Source: Candidatus Neoanaerotignum tabaqchaliae (GTDB lineage Bacteria; Bacillota; Clostridia; Lachnospirales; Anaerotignaceae). From it: a stretch of DNA of 6,115 bases. Under the pieces are notes generated by a model. That model saw only the letters and a list, made by a program, of their open reading frames with translations, was not told the origin of the DNA and searched no databases. The first letter of the stretch is position 1. Every line of letters begins with the position of its first letter. The translations under genes were made by a program, and so were the position numbers. Of this stretch, positions 4,894 to 6,115 are shown in pieces. The stretch spans positions 1-6,115 of the forward strand of contig CAJFUS010000168.1 in NCBI GenBank assembly GCA_904420235.1, read 5' to 3'.

Positions 4894-6090
4894 TTATATA
4901 AGCGACAATGCTTGGTCAAGGTCATTAATAAGGTCATCAACGTCCTCTATTCCTATCGAAAGCCTAACTTGTCCGTCAAATATGCTGGCAGCGTGTCTCT
5001 CTTCAGGAGTCATGTCAAAATGGCTCATTGTAGGCGAGTGCTGTATAAGAGAGTCAACGTTTCCAAGGCTTGTGGCAAGGCTGAAAACCTTAACATTGTT
5101 CATAACAGTTCTAACAGCGTCAATTCCTCCCTTTATGTCTGCGCTCATCATTCCGCCAAAACCATTGTGCATTTGCTTTTTGGCTATGGCATGGGTTGGG
5201 TGGCTCTCAAGACCAGGATAATAAACGCGGTCAATTTTAGGGTGATTCTCAAGGAATTGGGCCACTTTCATGGCGTTGCTGCAATGACGCTCCATGCGAA
5301 CTCCAAGGGTTTTCATTCCCTGCATAAGCTGCCAAGCGGCAAATGGGTCAAGTACTGCTCCAAAACACTGAAGATAAGGCATACGGCAACGGTCTATTCT
5401 TTCTTTGCTTCCTGCTATAACTCCGGCTGTAACCGTTCCATGACCGCACAAATATTTTGTGGCGCTGTGAACAACTAAATCAGCTCCTAAATCCAAAGGA
5501 TTTTGAAGATAAGGCGAGGCAAATGTACTGTCAACAATCATGGTAATTCCCTTATGCGAATGAACAACATCGCTTATGGCCTTAATATCGCTTATTTTCA
5601 ACGTTGGGTTTGCAGGGGTCTCAACATAAACAAGGCTTGTGTTTGGCTTTATGGCTTTTTCAACCTCATCAACATTTGTTGTGTCAACTCTTGTATATGT
5701 AACGCCAAGTCTTGAAAGCACATGAGCAAACAATGTGTATGAACAGCCATATATAACATCGCCAAAAACAACATGGTCGCCAGCCTGAACAATACTCAAA
5801 ACCGCCGTTGATATGGCTCCAAGGCCTGAGGCCAGCGAAAGGGCCGCTTCGGCATGTTCTAAATGAGCAATTTTTTTCTCAAGCTCATCACAGTTGGGGC
5901 TCCCAAATCTTGTATAAACAAATCCCTCATCAACATGCTGGTTTAAATAAACAGCACTGTCAAAATCATCAAGAACATATGTAGACGTTTGATAAATAGG
6001 GCTCACATGGGCCATGGCCTGTGGTTTATAGCTGCCTGTTAATCTGGCGTGAAGCTGATGGGCATGAAGCAAATCCGTATTAATTCCCAT
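4894..6090 (-). CDS. PLP-dependent Cys/Met-metabolism enzyme, methionine gamma-lyase-like
   Basis: This is a cytosolic enzyme of the family that includes cystathionine gamma-synthase, cystathionine gamma-lyase, O-acetylhomoserine sulfhydrylase and methionine gamma-lyase. Its 398 residues match the family length. Visible residues are Tyr59 and Arg61 in YTRFGSPN (cofactor phosphate from the partner subunit), the SGLGA loop (88-92), Tyr114 in YGCSY, Asp187 in VDST, the PLP lysine Lys212 in HSATKYLCGHG, and Arg376 in VRLSIG for the substrate carboxylate. Cys116 matches the cysteine typical of methionine gamma-lyase, which would split methionine into methanethiol, 2-oxobutyrate and ammonia. However, the KDMT loop of that enzyme is replaced by LQCF (240-243), closer to the LQN of cystathionine enzymes, so the reaction is not certain. 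The ATG start follows AGGAGG by seven bases. The upstream leader is outside the window, so its control cannot be seen. Confidence 0.88.
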   Translation of the reverse strand: MGINTDLLHAHQLHARLTGSYKPQAMAHVSPIYQTSTYVLDDFDSAVYLNQHVDEGFVYTRFGSPNCDELEKKIAHLEHAEAALSLASGLGAISTAVLSIVQAGDHVVFGDVIYGCSYTLFAHVLSRLGVTYTRVDTTNVDEVEKAIKPNTSLVYVETPANPTLKISDIKAISDVVHSHKGITMIVDSTFASPYLQNPLDLGADLVVHSATKYLCGHGTVTAGVIAGSKERIDRCRMPYLQCFGAVLDPFAAWQLMQGMKTLGVRMERHCSNAMKVAQFLENHPKIDRVYYPGLESHPTHAIAKKQMHNGFGGMMSADIKGGIDAVRTVMNNVKVFSLATSLGNVDSLIQHSPTMSHFDMTPEERHAASIFDGQVRLSIGIEDVDDLINDLDQALSLI

Positions 6091-6115
6091 AAAAAATCCT
6101 CCTTTAATCTATATA

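Noticed and set aside
4843..5478. Plus-strand open frame of 211 codons
   Set aside because: It lies almost wholly antisense to the well-supported PLP enzyme gene, spans that gene's terminator, has no ribosome binding site, and reads as a low-complexity mirror of the other strand.
4982..5715. Other plus-strand frames opposite the PLP enzyme gene
   Set aside because: They are antisense shadows without start signals or recognisable domains.

Overview
This is an AT-rich Gram-positive, clostridia-like window (probably Bacillota, class Clostridia). The evidence is strong AGGAGG ribosome binding sites, TTG and GTG starts next to ATG, compact hairpin-plus-U-tract terminators, and a metK gene behind a SAM-I riboswitch. 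The genus cannot be read from the sequence. All five convincing genes lie on the minus strand, so transcription runs from right to left.

In transcription order the layout is as follows. (1) 6090-4894: a PLP-dependent Cys/Met-metabolism enzyme, methionine gamma-lyase-like, ending in a strong terminator at 4852-4876. (2) 4851-4450: about 400 bases of very AT-rich noncoding DNA, with a terminator-like hairpin, AT palindromes and a near-consensus promoter. (3) 4449-2830: a secreted glycoside hydrolase (GH26-like fold, C-terminal Ig-like domain) starting at TTG, followed by two tandem terminators. (4) 2695-1677: azlC-azlD, a two-gene operon for a branched-chain amino acid exporter, with the genes overlapping by four bases. 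(5) 1484-144: a promoter, a SAM-I riboswitch, a short terminator-like hairpin and metK. Positions 1-143 are noncoding and hold a hairpin cut by the window edge.

Four transcription units are implied, each with its own terminator or promoter. Two of them concern sulfur amino acids. metK makes S-adenosylmethionine and is controlled by SAM through the riboswitch. The PLP enzyme makes or breaks methionine, homocysteine or cystathionine. AzlCD probably exports branched-chain amino acids, and methionine in some relatives. The secreted hydrolase has no obvious link to the rest and looks like an independent polysaccharide-use or cell-surface gene.

I found no mobile element, CRISPR array, tRNA, rRNA or clearly new system. 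The points most worth a second look are the TTG start of the hydrolase with an overlapping ATG decoy, the mixed active-site signature of the PLP enzyme, the domain build of the hydrolase, and the unexplained hairpin and palindromes in the 4450-4851 gap.
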